NCBI RefSeq assembly: GCF_000003605.2
Contig: NW_003156245.1
Coordinates: 107,340 to 136,513 of the forward strand
Origin: Saccoglossus kowalevskii
Taxonomy: Eukaryota; Hemichordata; Enteropneusta; Harrimaniidae
DNA: 29,174 nucleotides
Direction of reading: 5' to 3'
Below the pieces are notes generated by a model that was given only the letters and a program-made list of their open reading frames with translations, was not told the DNA's origin and did not search any database. Positions 21,501 through 28,637 of the stretch are shown here, in pieces. How positions within the stretch are numbered: position 1 is the stretch's first letter; each line of letters starts with the position of its first letter. A program made the translations under genes and the position numbers.

Positions 21501-22061
21501 ACACATTTTGAACTTTTGAAAAACAAATAATTAAATAATTAATTAATAATTAATTATAATTACATCGTTCGCAATATATATTTTTTTACAATTTGAATTA
21601 TGGCATAACATTTCTGCCATGGCATGACAGATCTCTATAATACTGACAAAATGGCCACAATCAACTAAAATACAAAAATAATTTTATCGAAAATTGTGCC
21701 GGTGATCCCCAACTTGTTTTCATGTAAATTTCCTTATATTGCCCGGAAATAGAGTTAATTGCAAGATGAATTAAAGAAAGCTTACTAATCTACAAATGTT
21801 ACTGTATCAATTAGAACATTCTCTTATTAAACCGTGATTACAAGTCCTTTATGTCAAGCTGTTTCAAATTAATACATCTTTCATACGTAAATAAGCATGT
21901 GATTTAAGCATTTTCCTACGGAAATCACTACCACGTATTCTTAATTTTGTACACTGCAGTCATGTCGCATTAACCTCTCGCCTACCTACATCCAATAACA
22001 TTACTAATAGAACACATTAATGTAAATATGATGTATGTGCAACACTCACTGATTGTACCAT
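9229..22061 (-). CDS. multi-kringle membrane protein with mucin-like stalk and C-terminal cysteine-rich head (21 exons)
   Basis: Chaining 21 GT-AG exons gives one open frame of 931 codons with the stop. Order: MVQS start exon; membrane segment; kringles K1-K3 with 14-16 residue linkers; a 38-residue linker; K4; a Thr-rich linker; K5; seven Thr/Ser/Pro-rich linker exons (stalk); a six-cysteine 25-residue module; and a WSC-like or apple-like C-terminal domain. Each kringle has six cysteines and the HN[YH]CRNP and WCYT signatures. Junctions are phase 0 before the membrane exon and phase 1 everywhere after it. Kringles bind protein ligands outside cells, often through lysine side chains, so this is probably a surface or secreted adhesion or receptor protein; the ligand is unknown. 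Kremen also combines a kringle with WSC, but its order and other domains differ. The start exon is the least certain part. Confidence 0.85.
9683..9757 (-). CDS. exon 20: six-cysteine mini-module
   Basis: 25 codons, phase 1 in and out. Acceptor TTTTCTGGAAG (weak, ends AAG), donor GTAGGT. Spacing is C-x3-C-x3-C-x3-C-x-C-x7-C within CTAECGGICETGCECEDFDN and the closing LVC. Six cysteines suggest three internal disulfides in a very small fold, or pairing with the following domain. I do not recognise the family; it is EGF- or antistasin-like only in density. The exon sits between the stalk and the C-terminal head. Confidence 0.72.
10106..10159 (-). CDS. exon 19: short Thr/Tyr-rich stalk linker
   Basis: 18 codons, phase 1 in and out, acceptor ATATATCAG, donor GTAAGC. 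Encodes SDLTTIDEYTTPYYTTE. The Thr runs suggest O-glycosylation, and the DEY/YY pairs could be sulphated (inference). Confidence 0.75.
10160..10818. other. intron of the kringle gene
   Basis: AT-rich, no supported exon. A donor-like site near 10325 (-) lacks an acceptor in a compatible phase and was rejected. Confidence 0.6.
10819..10857 (-). CDS. exon 18: 13-codon stalk linker
   Basis: A microexon, phase 1 in and out. The acceptor is TTTTATTCCAG and the donor GTAAAT. Encodes VTSTPYPEQTSE. It rests mainly on splice-site quality and phase, since the peptide is too short to identify. Confidence 0.65.
10858..12320. other. 1.46-kb intron of the kringle gene
   Basis: AT-rich. Donor-like sites at about 11134 and 11400 (-) are not joined to any Thr/Pro-rich phase-1 exon. 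The ORF around 11121-11309 (-) encodes a hydrophobic, non-linker-like peptide and is not supported. Confidence 0.55.
12321..12443 (-). CDS. exon 17: Thr-rich stalk linker (paralogue of exon 15)
   Basis: 41 codons, phase 1 in and out. Acceptor TTACACTTTCAG, donor GTATGT. The peptide has AEPHILTAHSPTTNKA, then VYTTTDIMTTDIVTSDEYTP. It aligns with exon 15: EPH, then PTT-x-KA, VYTT, an M/T pair and VVT/IVT occur in the same order. The two are diverged copies of one linker. Thr and Ser content predicts mucin-type O-glycosylation. Confidence 0.8.
12444..13588. other. 1.1-kb intron with a possible decayed coding fragment
   Basis: On the - strand, frames at about 13161-12952 and then, after a shift, about 13010-12900 read protein-like (for example DLRGYFMVKSEDGVLYSYWE) but are broken by stops. 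At about 13375-13435 the sequence is unusually CpG-rich and includes a GCGGCG/CGCCGC hairpin. I cannot name the source, which may be an old insertion. Confidence 0.35.
13589..13702 (-). CDS. exon 16: stalk linker
   Basis: 38 codons, phase 1 in and out. Acceptor TTTGTCAAACCAG, donor GTAAGT. Encodes KSTTPLPDFTTDKINMRITE followed by DLSTSPDVTDLKYTPLP. It is richer in Asp than its neighbours and has no cysteine. It is the least repeat-like of the longer linkers. Confidence 0.75.
14139..14267 (-). CDS. exon 15: Thr-rich stalk linker (paralogue of exon 17)
   Basis: 43 codons, phase 1 in and out. Acceptor TTAAAATTTCAG, donor GTATAT. Encodes TTDEPHMSTTQAPTTEKAIV, then YTTMRMMPTGVVTDQKHTTA. It is homologous to the linker at 12321-12443, which shows a duplication with about 1.8 kb between the copies. 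Confidence 0.8.
14390..15050 (-). repeat. tandem duplication unit, 771-bp offset (copy 2)
   Basis: This block, including a linker exon and its flanks, matches about 15190-15790. Shared landmarks are TTGTTGCTTCCTT, CAATTAGGGAT, CACGTGCCAC, TATATAGAACAGT, GTTATTGTTATGCTA, GCATGTCAGTGTATT and ATCAAGTTCGCCT. Substitutions and small indels separate the copies, so the event is older than the kringle-block duplication to the right. Confidence 0.8.
14517..14618 (-). CDS. exon 14: stalk linker, copy 2 of the 771-bp duplication
   Basis: 34 codons, phase 1 in and out. Acceptor GGACTTTTAG, donor GTAATG. Encodes TTTEAPIPTVHGLTSLEPKS, then SKITPMVYTNPPQ. It is nearly identical to the exon at 15288-15389; visible changes include S to P, T to K and L to V. 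The acceptor context differs from its copy (TTTTAG against TTTCAG). Confidence 0.82.
15190..15790 (-). repeat. tandem duplication unit, 771-bp offset (copy 1)
   Basis: Partner of 14390-15050. Both linker-exon ends are offset by exactly 771 bases (14517/15288 and 14618/15389). The intervening flanks carry indels that balance out over the exon. Confidence 0.8.
15288..15389 (-). CDS. exon 13: stalk linker, copy 1 of the 771-bp duplication
   Basis: 34 codons, phase 1 in and out. Acceptor GTAAACTTTCAG, donor GTAATA. Encodes TTTEASIPTVHGLTSLEPTS, then SKITPMLYTNPPQ. This is the first stalk exon after K5. The near-identical copy lies 771 bases away at 14517-14618. Confidence 0.82.
15879..16145 (-). 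CDS. exon 12: kringle 5 (K5)
   Basis: 89 codons, phase 1 in and out. Acceptor TCATTTCAG, donor GTAAGC. Six cysteines sit in SECYRD, DTCQKW, HNHCRNP, PWCYT, RYCRV and GANC, and DYRGTLS is present. This kringle is the most diverged. HNYC is HNHC, and the acidic DxD of the lysine-binding pocket reads PDDKVAPWC, placing lysine at the second acidic position. It probably lacks classical lysine binding (inference). PSVRWRYC matches vertebrate kringles well. Confidence 0.95.
16252..16335 (-). CDS. exon 11: Thr-rich linker between K4 and K5
   Basis: 28 codons, phase 1 in and out. Acceptor TATGTAATTTCAG, donor GTAAGT. Encodes TTEYLPTTTGTTQRTKHTTS, then ENYKTTE. More than 40 percent of residues are Thr, a mucin-like linker. 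Confidence 0.8.
16336..17133. other. intron of the kringle gene
   Basis: AT-rich with no supported exon. The ORF at 16527-16709 (-) has no linker or domain character. Confidence 0.55.
17134..17391 (-). CDS. exon 10: kringle 4 (K4)
   Basis: 86 codons, phase 1 in and out. Acceptor TTGTGTTTTTAG, donor GTATGT. Six cysteines sit in DECYKV, ETCQQW, HNYCRNP, TWCYTT, GLCDV and ENC, and SDYRGKK is present. The lysine-pocket DxD is kept (PDADIQTWC), with KRW downstream. GLC replaces the usual aromatic-Y-C before C5. The fold looks intact, and it is the most plasminogen-like of the set at HNYCRNPDAD. Confidence 0.96.
17542..17655 (-). CDS. exon 9: linker between K3 and K4
   Basis: 38 codons, phase 1 in and out. 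Acceptor GCATTTTCCAG, donor GTGAGC. Encodes KWQTTEKLVTKQETEGTNVT, then AKLTTGAPLTTLPGIIP. It contains one N-glycosylation sequon (NVT) and many Thr. It is longer than the linkers separating K1-K3. Confidence 0.8.
17656..18698. other. 1.04-kb intron with a candidate alternative exon
   Basis: Mostly AT-rich. It holds the possible alternative or decayed linker exon at 18187-18263 (-), listed separately. Nothing else is supported. Confidence 0.5.
18187..18263 (-). pseudogene. candidate alternative terminal or decayed linker exon
   Basis: After a CTGCATCAG acceptor, a phase-1 frame encodes YVNTTEPGTEEPESLTTISL and a few more residues before TAA. The Thr/Glu/Pro composition and the sequon NTT resemble the true linkers, but no donor GT exists in the open stretch. 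It is either a relic linker exon whose donor was lost, or an alternative last exon giving a three-kringle isoform. No AATAAA follows closely, which argues for a relic. Chance cannot be excluded. Confidence 0.3.
18699..18746 (-). CDS. exon 8: linker after K3
   Basis: 16 codons, phase 1 in and out. Acceptor TATTTTACCTCCAG, donor GTAAGT. Encodes VTTLASLTKPTSVQL. It is homologous to the 14-codon linkers (VTT-x-A-x), but two codons longer and diverged. Confidence 0.82.
18839..19102 (-). CDS. exon 7: kringle 3 (K3)
   Basis: 88 codons, phase 1 in and out, 264 bp exactly like K1 and K2. Acceptor ATTTCAG, donor GTAAGA. Cysteines sit in TECYEE, VDCSEW, HNYCRNP, VWCYTT, DYCDI and DDC. The lysine-pocket DxD is present as PDGDV. 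Two sequons occur, NMT and NLT. It differs from K2 at only a few residues (for example TYHYHS against THHQHS, and RDD against RED), so it is a recent copy. Confidence 0.97.
19217..19258 (-). CDS. exon 6: linker between K2 and K3
   Basis: 14 codons, phase 1 in and out. Acceptor TTACTTCTAG, donor GTAAGA. Encodes VTTVAPTSPQVSP. Near-identical to the K1-K2 linker (VTTVAPTSPQVPP). The last exon base is C where its copy has G, giving an Arg instead of a Gly at the junction and a weaker donor context (CAC|GTAAGA). Confidence 0.88.
19359..19622 (-). CDS. exon 5: kringle 2 (K2)
   Basis: 88 codons, phase 1 in and out. Acceptor TTGTGTTTCAG, donor GTAAGA. Cysteines sit in TECYEE, VDCSEW, HNYCRNP, VWCYTT, DYCDI and EDC. 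It keeps the DxD (PDGDV) and RWDYC features of a lysine-binding kringle. Sequons are NMT and NLT. It is the closest relative of K3. Confidence 0.97.
19737..19778 (-). CDS. exon 4: linker between K1 and K2
   Basis: 14 codons, phase 1 in and out. Acceptor TTACTTCTAG, donor GTAAGT. Encodes VTTVAPTSPQVPP. A short Thr/Pro spacer, likely extended and O-glycosylated. Confidence 0.88.
19883..20146 (-). CDS. exon 3: kringle 1 (K1)
   Basis: 88 codons, phase 1 in and out. Acceptor CTGGATTTTAG, donor GTAAGA. Cysteines sit in TECYEE, EDCAEW, HNYCRNP, VWCYTN, DYCDI and EDC, with SDYRGVV. The lysine-pocket DxD (PDGDVLVWC) and NRRWDYC are intact. One sequon (NMT) remains; the second, found in K2 and K3, is absent (NLNRR). 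It follows the membrane exon after a DIT junction. Confidence 0.97.
20246..20360 (-). CDS. exon 2: membrane-spanning / signal-anchor exon
   Basis: Acceptor CACTTCCAATAG, donor GTAAGT. Phase 0 in and phase 1 out; the other two entry phases hit stops. Encodes EKASN, then about 26 hydrophobic residues (FALAAICAFAVVLAIAFLVV and ILVFAL), then RVKDHPL. With the kringles downstream it must act as an uncleaved signal anchor (type II) or an unusual signal peptide. The charges do not clearly favour type II, because the positive residues sit on the kringle side. That leaves room for a different N-terminus. Confidence 0.85.
20361..22049. other. first intron of the kringle gene (1.69 kb)
   Basis: AT-rich. 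A palindromic AATTAATTAATAATTAATTA stretch lies at about 21535-21560. The part around 21300-21720 has the feel of an old interspersed repeat but has no ends I can define. No exon found. Confidence 0.5.
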
Positions 22062-22087
22062 TATGACGATCTTGTTTCACATATGAC
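22050..22087 (-). CDS. exon 1: proposed start exon (MVQS)
   Basis: A 38-base exon runs from a good acceptor (TCTTTTTTTTCATGATAG) to the donor GTGAGT. The ATG at 22061-22059 has A at -3 and G at +4. An in-frame TGA lies upstream in the same exon. It codes MVQS and ends in phase 0, exactly the entry phase of the membrane exon. The small size makes it a weak claim by itself. An upstream 5' UTR exon is implied by the acceptor. Another start exon within the 1.7-kb intron or further right cannot be excluded. Confidence 0.5.
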
Positions 22088-25087
22088 CTATCATGAAAAA
22101 AAAGATTCAACGTCATTACTATAAACACATCACAATTAGAACCCCAACCACCAGTAGTTCAAATTTCAGTTTACACTACATGTGTTGAACTGATGTCTCT
22201 CACAATAGAGGAAAATGTTTTAAACGGTTCCAAAAATTGTTATTTTTATGCTTTGTGTCAGTAGCAAATACCAGTCTATTCCATAATTTTATGTATACTA
22301 TGACGTCCATATATCGTCTTATTTTTTATTTGATTACTTCGTGTTTTGTACTCGTCAGTTGTTCTGTTTTATTTCGAATTGTTCAGTTGACTGTTGTCAG
22401 TCATTCGTTTCGTGCTTTTGAACTTGTAAACAGTTCTACGGTTTGGTACGACTACTTTCGCATTCATATGTGGTATGGAGTTACACAAACAGTATCCATT
22501 CAATCAGGATTATATAATACACTATATAAATGTGGACATAGCTTTGAATTCACACTGCATTCAGAAGGCCGTCAAATATTATAACTAAAACAACAAGAGT
22601 ATTTGGTAAACCTTAACACAAAGAGTGGTGTGTTTCTTCTTTCGTGTTCTAATACAATGTGGAATTTACTAATATATCCTGCGGTAAAGAGGATATATAA
22701 CAATGTCACTTTGCAACTCGCATTAAAATTCCAAGTGAATATTTTGAAATCCCTAATTTGTCAAACCTAAAGATGGCGTCGCATGGAATCATTCAACCAC
22801 TGATCGGCCACTACTGCTTGTCGATTTACTTTTGGTTTGGATAAATACCGCTGAACAAATTGACCCAAAATTCACTAAAATGTCGCCGATGTATTTTAGT
22901 AACCAAAAATGATGATTAAAAAATAAAATTATTTTTTCAATACACTGACCACTGTATGTTCAAAAAACGGCCTTTCTGTGTGCAAATAACCTTCTGATGC
23001 TAAACTAGCTGGAAATACAATCATGTGATTATTAGAATATCAATACTTATGCTCAATCCAGTGTTTGTCGTCTGGGACTTGGAACATATGGAAGTGGATA
23101 TAATATATCCTATCACAAATCATGTAACCAAAATTGAATAAAACAATTTACAATCATTGTAAACATTTTTGAATTTAATATTATTCTACCATGTATGGTA
23201 TTGATTCTACAACGTAGAAATATATAATAGTTAATTATAATATATCAAATAATATATCAACTAACATGGCCGGACGTGACAGAAAAGATAGCTGATACAT
23301 AAATATCTGACTGCACTAAACTACTAGTTATGAAGCTAAGTTACATGTGTTATTGTGCGCTGTCTATTGAATAGGCATTGTATGTACACGATGATTGAGC
23401 ATGTATAAAACCTTTTGGACACTTTTTTTGTCGAAGTCCAAACAATAATTTTCTTAATCTCACACGTAAGTGAATACTGATCCCACACTTCTTGTTGGAT
23501 AACAGTTACTCTAGGTCTGGTTTTTGCTATGACCAGGTCAAATGAAACCACATTTAAATCGTCTTAGCTACACGTATTACGAACATCATATCTTTTTCAA
23601 AAATAACAATCATTATGTGTTATATGAAGCAAATAATCAATATCGTGTTCACTATATCACTGTCAATATTCTGGATATTTAACAAGAATGACCTACGGTA
23701 TCAAGATCTTCTCATCGGATTTGCGAAATACAATGTGCATTCTAATTTGGTATTCATCGTTGGAATAACCAACCCGCATGAAGATTACTATGAAAAATAC
23801 ACCCTGTTTAAACGGTTGAAAATAAATAATCTAAATATTTCTATATATTCTCAATAATTTTACGTCGAATTCTTAAGTAGTCTCCAATTATGCATTTATT
23901 ATTTGAGTATTTTTAAATGCAGACAGTATATTGTTATGGCCTGTACATATTTCTGTCATTGGACTGCTGTATTATGTATTTTACTTTAACAATTGACATT
24001 TAGTCATAATCATATCAAATAATGATTTGTACACTACTCGTGCAACCTCTGTGTAAGTTCGTGAAAGGTAATAGAAAACACAAAATATTAGACTCAATCT
24101 ATAATTTGTTTAGTTTGTTTTGCAAACATGATGACTTGAGCGAGAATAATAAAAATAGAGTATATACACTTTTGCTTGACATTTTACAGCATAATATAAT
24201 GATAACAACTTAAATTTCTAGCTACTTGTTGTCCAGACAGTATGACGACGTCCGAAAATAGCATGTTACAGATAGTATGTTGTAGTGTTTTTTTCCAAAT
24301 AAAAATGCGCAAGTGTTAAAAATAAAAATAGATTATTTTTAACTCAGGCGCTCTCAATTCACACGTACAATTGAACCCATTGGACCAATATTTTTACATA
24401 TGCATTAGCAGACACATGCCTACTTTATTGTTGAATTAATTTCGCAACGACACTCTTAGTGGCGTTTGAATTAGCGAAATTTAAATTGGCAATACCTGTT
24501 TTTATGATAATTACACTATTGTTTCTAGGTGTGCTATTGTCATGTAATTTTTTAACTCGGCCTGCCGAGATTACTTCCGGGCATATTGACAAGTATCAAC
24601 GAGCGTACACGATAATTCTGAATCTCTAATACTAAATCAATGAAGTCAATCTATGTAGGATAGTATGTAATCTGCTGTAGCATATGTTAATGTGAGACGA
24701 GTCGAAATACAACCTACAGTTCTCAACAAGAATAATAAATGTTAATTGGAATACAGAATAAGCATTACAAGACAACAAAATTACCTGTAGTTATCAGTTT
24801 AACGCTCAAAGTATCAGTAATTTTAACACGAAGCGTAGTTATTCGTACAGATGACTGGAATCGGATTACATTTATTTTCAGCTATGGCATGGTAGAGTAA
24901 TTGCTATGACAACACTTTACTCACTCACATATTTAAATATCTATTTATATTTACACTTTTCTCCAAGAAAATCACAATTCAAACACGATGTTTCACACAA
25001 GCAAGTATGATTTATAATAGTATGTTGTATCGTAATTGCCTGGTAAAATGATTTGAATATGACCGAATATATCACGTAGCAACTTAC
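22088..25087. other. AT-rich region upstream of the kringle start exon
   Basis: Short ORFs at 22237-22584 (+), 23615-23857 (+) and 24022-24213 (+) are Asn/Ile/Lys/Leu-rich, as expected from AT-rich DNA. I recognise no family in them. A perfect hairpin CTCGGCCTGCCGAG lies at about 24555-24569. Donor-like sequences at about 22987 and 24785 (-) have no usable partner exon. Confidence 0.45.
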
Positions 25088-25200
25088 CTTCCTATGATAA
25101 TCCGCTGGTGGGCGAAACCATTCATTCGAATAATGTGCATTGTTTTCACTGTGTTGTTAACATTTATGGTCAATTTGCCGATTTTGCAGTTGTATGATGC
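25088..25200 (-). other. candidate 5' exon with strong donor (right boundary approximate)
   Basis: GGAAG|GTAAGT is a strong donor on the - strand. An ATG at 25140 (with a second in frame at 25125) opens MHIIRMNGFAHQRIIIG, ending in phase 2. It does not fit the frame of the kringle start exon: spliced to 22087 it would give an overlapping upstream ORF. It may be a 5' UTR exon of the kringle gene, or the first exon of another transcript. Confidence 0.25.
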
Positions 25201-27336
25201 AGTCTAAAAACGGGTAATAATATTTTTACCTTTTTTGTGAACAATTTAGTTTACCTGGTTATTAAAAATTATACCTACAATCTTTATATATATTAATCAA
25301 TAATTGCAAAAACATGAGGTTAGATTACCAACTGATGTTAGAGGCGCCATGGCTAAACATTGTTTTAATCTATCAACGTTGCTGTTCGCAATACAGTGTA
25401 TTGCATATTACAATCACAATTACAATAACAGTTACTTGAAAACAAGCTGTCTCCAGACAAGACTAAAATCGGAGAGTTTTAGAATATTCTGACAAGGTCC
25501 ATTTAGGAAGAATGAGACAGTATATATGCGAGATATAACAAACAAAAACATGCTGGAACTCGTAGCATGAGGTTCAGATGTAATTGTAATCACGAGACAA
25601 CGAATGGTGTGTTACCATAAAATAAATATATGATGCCAAACCATTCACCCTCTCGAATAAAACTTGAGATTATTTCATATCATATTGTATTGATGCATAA
25701 TATGGACGCAGTTATGCAATTCTTAGTCATGTAGAACATTTACTCTGTGCTTACAAAAGCAGCACCAAACACCAAAAGGCTTAATGTGATTGAGTCACAA
25801 TCTAGTCGCAGAAGGAATTCTGCAATGTGCCAGAAAACTGCCATTACTAAGTTGAAATATATTCAAAACTATATACCAATATATCCACCCAATTCCATGC
25901 ACTTGACGTCATCCCTCATTTGTTCAATGAAATTGGAGTTCAATACGCACATTCAGAGTGCAAGACAATTTCTGATAATTGCCAAAATCCTGACACGGAT
26001 ACATTTAAGTGAGTCATTTAAGTCATCTAGTTAATAAGGTCACGCACAACAAGTATACATTACTGCCCTGTCACACTATAATATACATTATCTAAAATCA
26101 TTTTGAAAACACTAAAAAACGCCCGACATTGAAATATTATGCGGCAAGCTTTTATTTTAAGGAAGCAAACTCTGTGAATACGTATTATATTGCATTCCTA
26201 TTTACAGAATATTAATCCCCAGCTTCGTCTTTGGTGAATATTTCGGATAAAATCTTGTCACACATACAATGTCTCTGTCATGAAGTATTCATTATTTTGA
26301 TCTAGGTAAAATCTTTATTTATTTATAGACATTTATTTGTATAAATTTTACAATTACATGTTGTGATATTGAGCGTATCACTACAGCTTTTATTCACGTT
26401 GACGCTTAGTTTGTTGTTGTTGGTTGTTTTACAATTTCGATTGTTTTAATTCTTGTTGTGCTGTGAGTTTAGTGTTTTCTATATCCCAGAAATAAACGTG
26501 TGAACAGTATTATTGAATCATGTATTTAGTTTGTTCTTCTTCACCCCTTCAAAAACAAGCTGCAGGTTATGGCGTTGCTTGACTATTCAATGTGTGAGGC
26601 TACCTGACTGAGTGGTTTTTGGTCTAGCTAGCTTCGTTATCTAAAAAAAACAGAGGTATGAGTTACATTTGCAGTGTAATTAAAATAGAGCATAACCTAA
26701 ATTACATGCGCCTTAAATATATGTTAATATTGAAGTTCAATTAGTGACCTACTGATTTAGTATCAACTCTATGAAATGTCACAGTATTGAGCAGAATTTC
26801 TGCATTTCTGATGAATGGGCACATTGAGGCATGTGACAGGAGGCGTAATCACACGGGTTATAGCTCTTCGGGTTATCACTTAGCTAAATCTTTATTTTCA
26901 CCATAGCGACAATAATTGTAGGGATGGAATAGCAAGAATTCCTTAAAGAACCTCACCCTTTTAGCTGAACCCTAACACTCTACTCCCCCAATGTAGTTCA
27001 ATGTGCCCCCCAACAGGGTATATACAACTGAAATAGAGGAAGGGCACTGGGGGGTATGGATATAATTAGAGTTATGGGTGAGGGACGCTAACAAAGTTTT
27101 ACAGATAGAATGGGTTACAGCGTTTTCTGAGAAGTACAGCTGTTCATATTTGCAGTGGATTATGGATATTTTCTTTTGCTGAATCACAATTCATTCAAAC
27201 AAATAGTGTAGTAAGCAAAGATTGTATTAGGTAAGAATTGCATGGTAGATGTTATTCAGTATTTCACAAGTGAAGTGTGAACCAGGTGATTTACATTATA
27301 GAATAATGATTTTTCCGAAGTTACAAGTTTCTTCTT
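25201..27336. other. gene-poor AT-rich region
   Basis: Only short ORFs (25304-25492 and 25747-26034 on +, 26972-27187 on -), none with recognisable motifs or convincing splice context. No RNA gene or mobile element could be supported. Confidence 0.5.
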
Positions 27337-27361
27337 GGTGGTGGTGGTGGTGGTGGTGGTG
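27337..27361 (+). repeat. (GGT)8 microsatellite
   Basis: Eight consecutive GGT triplets, not within a supported coding frame. It lies about 370 bases upstream of the CpG-richer candidate promoter. Confidence 0.95.
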
Positions 27362-27689
27362 ATTATGTATTCGCTTCTCGTTATATTCTAAGTGCAGGTT
27401 GCTGCTGCCAAACTAAACACATGAAAAGGATTAACATATTATAGGTTGATACAAATTAGTGTTGCTTGATCACAAATGTGACATTGTCAGTTCAGCGAGG
27501 CAGCTAATCATTTTGTTTTTACGATCACATTTTTGCATCTTTTCTGTGTATGTTCTGTAGTCTCGGTTAGGAAATGGTGACCACTGTATTTTATTTATAG
27601 ACTGTATCGTTTCTCTGCTTGTAATTTTCATTTGTGAATATCCTTCACATTTGAGTGTGTTTTATTTGAAATTTGTCAGCTGTGTTTAA

Positions 27690-27974
27690 GGAATGGTTTT
27701 GCATTTCCCGCGTGACGGGAACGTGATTGAGTAGGCATGCGCAAAAAGAAGAGTTGGACAGCGTTCTGTCGTCACAGGAAGCGCTGTTCCAGCACAGACA
27801 AATACTCCGACCTGCAGCGATGCTCAGAAAGTTGTGGTGAAATTGCTTTGAATCGCCAGTCACTGATTGAACAGTTCTGATACGTACCAGTAAATACACA
27901 GGAAAGACTTCCAATGCATTTTGGGCCTTTGACGGCGACGAAATGACTGCGATAGCCACGAATTTCCAGTTGAG
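27690..27974 (+). promoter_or_regulatory. candidate TATA-less promoter and first exon of a + strand gene
   Basis: GC and CpG rise here against the AT-rich background. GCATGCGCA at 27735-27743 matches an NRF-1-type half palindrome, and CACAGGAAGCG (GGAA at 27777-27780) matches an ETS-type core. A strong donor TTGAG|GTGAGC ends the putative exon at 27974. An ATG at 27943 (G at -3) would code MTAIATNFQL and leave in phase 2. Earlier ATGs at about 27821 and 27914 meet early stops. No following exon is visible in the window. Confidence 0.35.
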
Positions 27975-28560
27975 GTGAGCGTTTCAAATTTGGTGTCGTC
28001 TGCCGGGTACTATCCAGAGTTAGCGGGACCAGCGCAATACAAACGTGACCTTGATAATATGATTGTGTTCAAATAATAGAAACTGACATTTTTGGACTAA
28101 CATTATGTAATTGAAACACAAAATATAATTACTAGAGGGATTACAAAAGAGGCTATAGTTAATATGGGCAGATGATTTGCTGGAGTTGTTGGTAAATTTA
28201 TGTAATTGATTTTGCTGTGACAATGTATACATGTATGAACAATTATGTGAATATGGTGTTGTGTGTTATAGGAAGTAGGTGATGTCTTTTGGTAATGTCA
28301 TTTGAATCAAGAGGGGAGGTTAAAATACTTGATCGGAAAGAATGATTATATTTGTTCTTTGGCAGTGAATGGATTAATTGTACTTGACTGTGCCCCACCC
28401 TCCACTCGATTGTAATTTGACCAGTTGCTATTAGACATCACTAGCATGACTAGTTGGAAGACAACCATGTAAAAATAGTGTGAATAGAATAAACGTCTGT
28501 AAAGAACAAGGAAAAAATAAACTTTATATTTTTTGTCTTAACCATTAATATACAACAAGT
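27975..28560. other. AT-rich non-coding, possibly first intron of a + strand gene
   Basis: No exon, RNA gene or repeat supported. The ORF at 28020-28232 (-) has no motif. Confidence 0.4.
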
Positions 28561-28637
28561 TTACAAAAAAATTCGAGTAAGAATAAAGTAAAAAGTTGAA
28601 CCAATAGGAGATACAGGTGATGGTTGAATTATCTCGC
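28561..28637 (-). CDS. possible short terminal exon (- strand)
   Basis: A strong acceptor (TTTTTTATTTTCTTCCAG) is followed by a phase-1 frame coding EIIQPSPVSPIGSTFYFILT and RIFL before TAA. The hydrophobic end after a small-residue GS could suggest a lipid-anchor signal, but it is short. No AATAAA is evident on the - strand just downstream. The rest of such a gene would lie right of the window. Weak. Confidence 0.25.

Noticed and set aside
22237-22584. 115-codon + strand ORF with many hydrophobic residues
   Set aside because: No family resemblance, no splice or promoter context, and composition typical of T-rich DNA; it also overlaps the upstream region of the opposite-strand gene.
23615-24213. 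Two consecutive + strand ORFs (80 and 63 codons) that read somewhat protein-like
   Set aside because: Lys/Asn/Ile/Leu richness is expected from AT-rich sequence; no motif, splice pairing or recognisable family.
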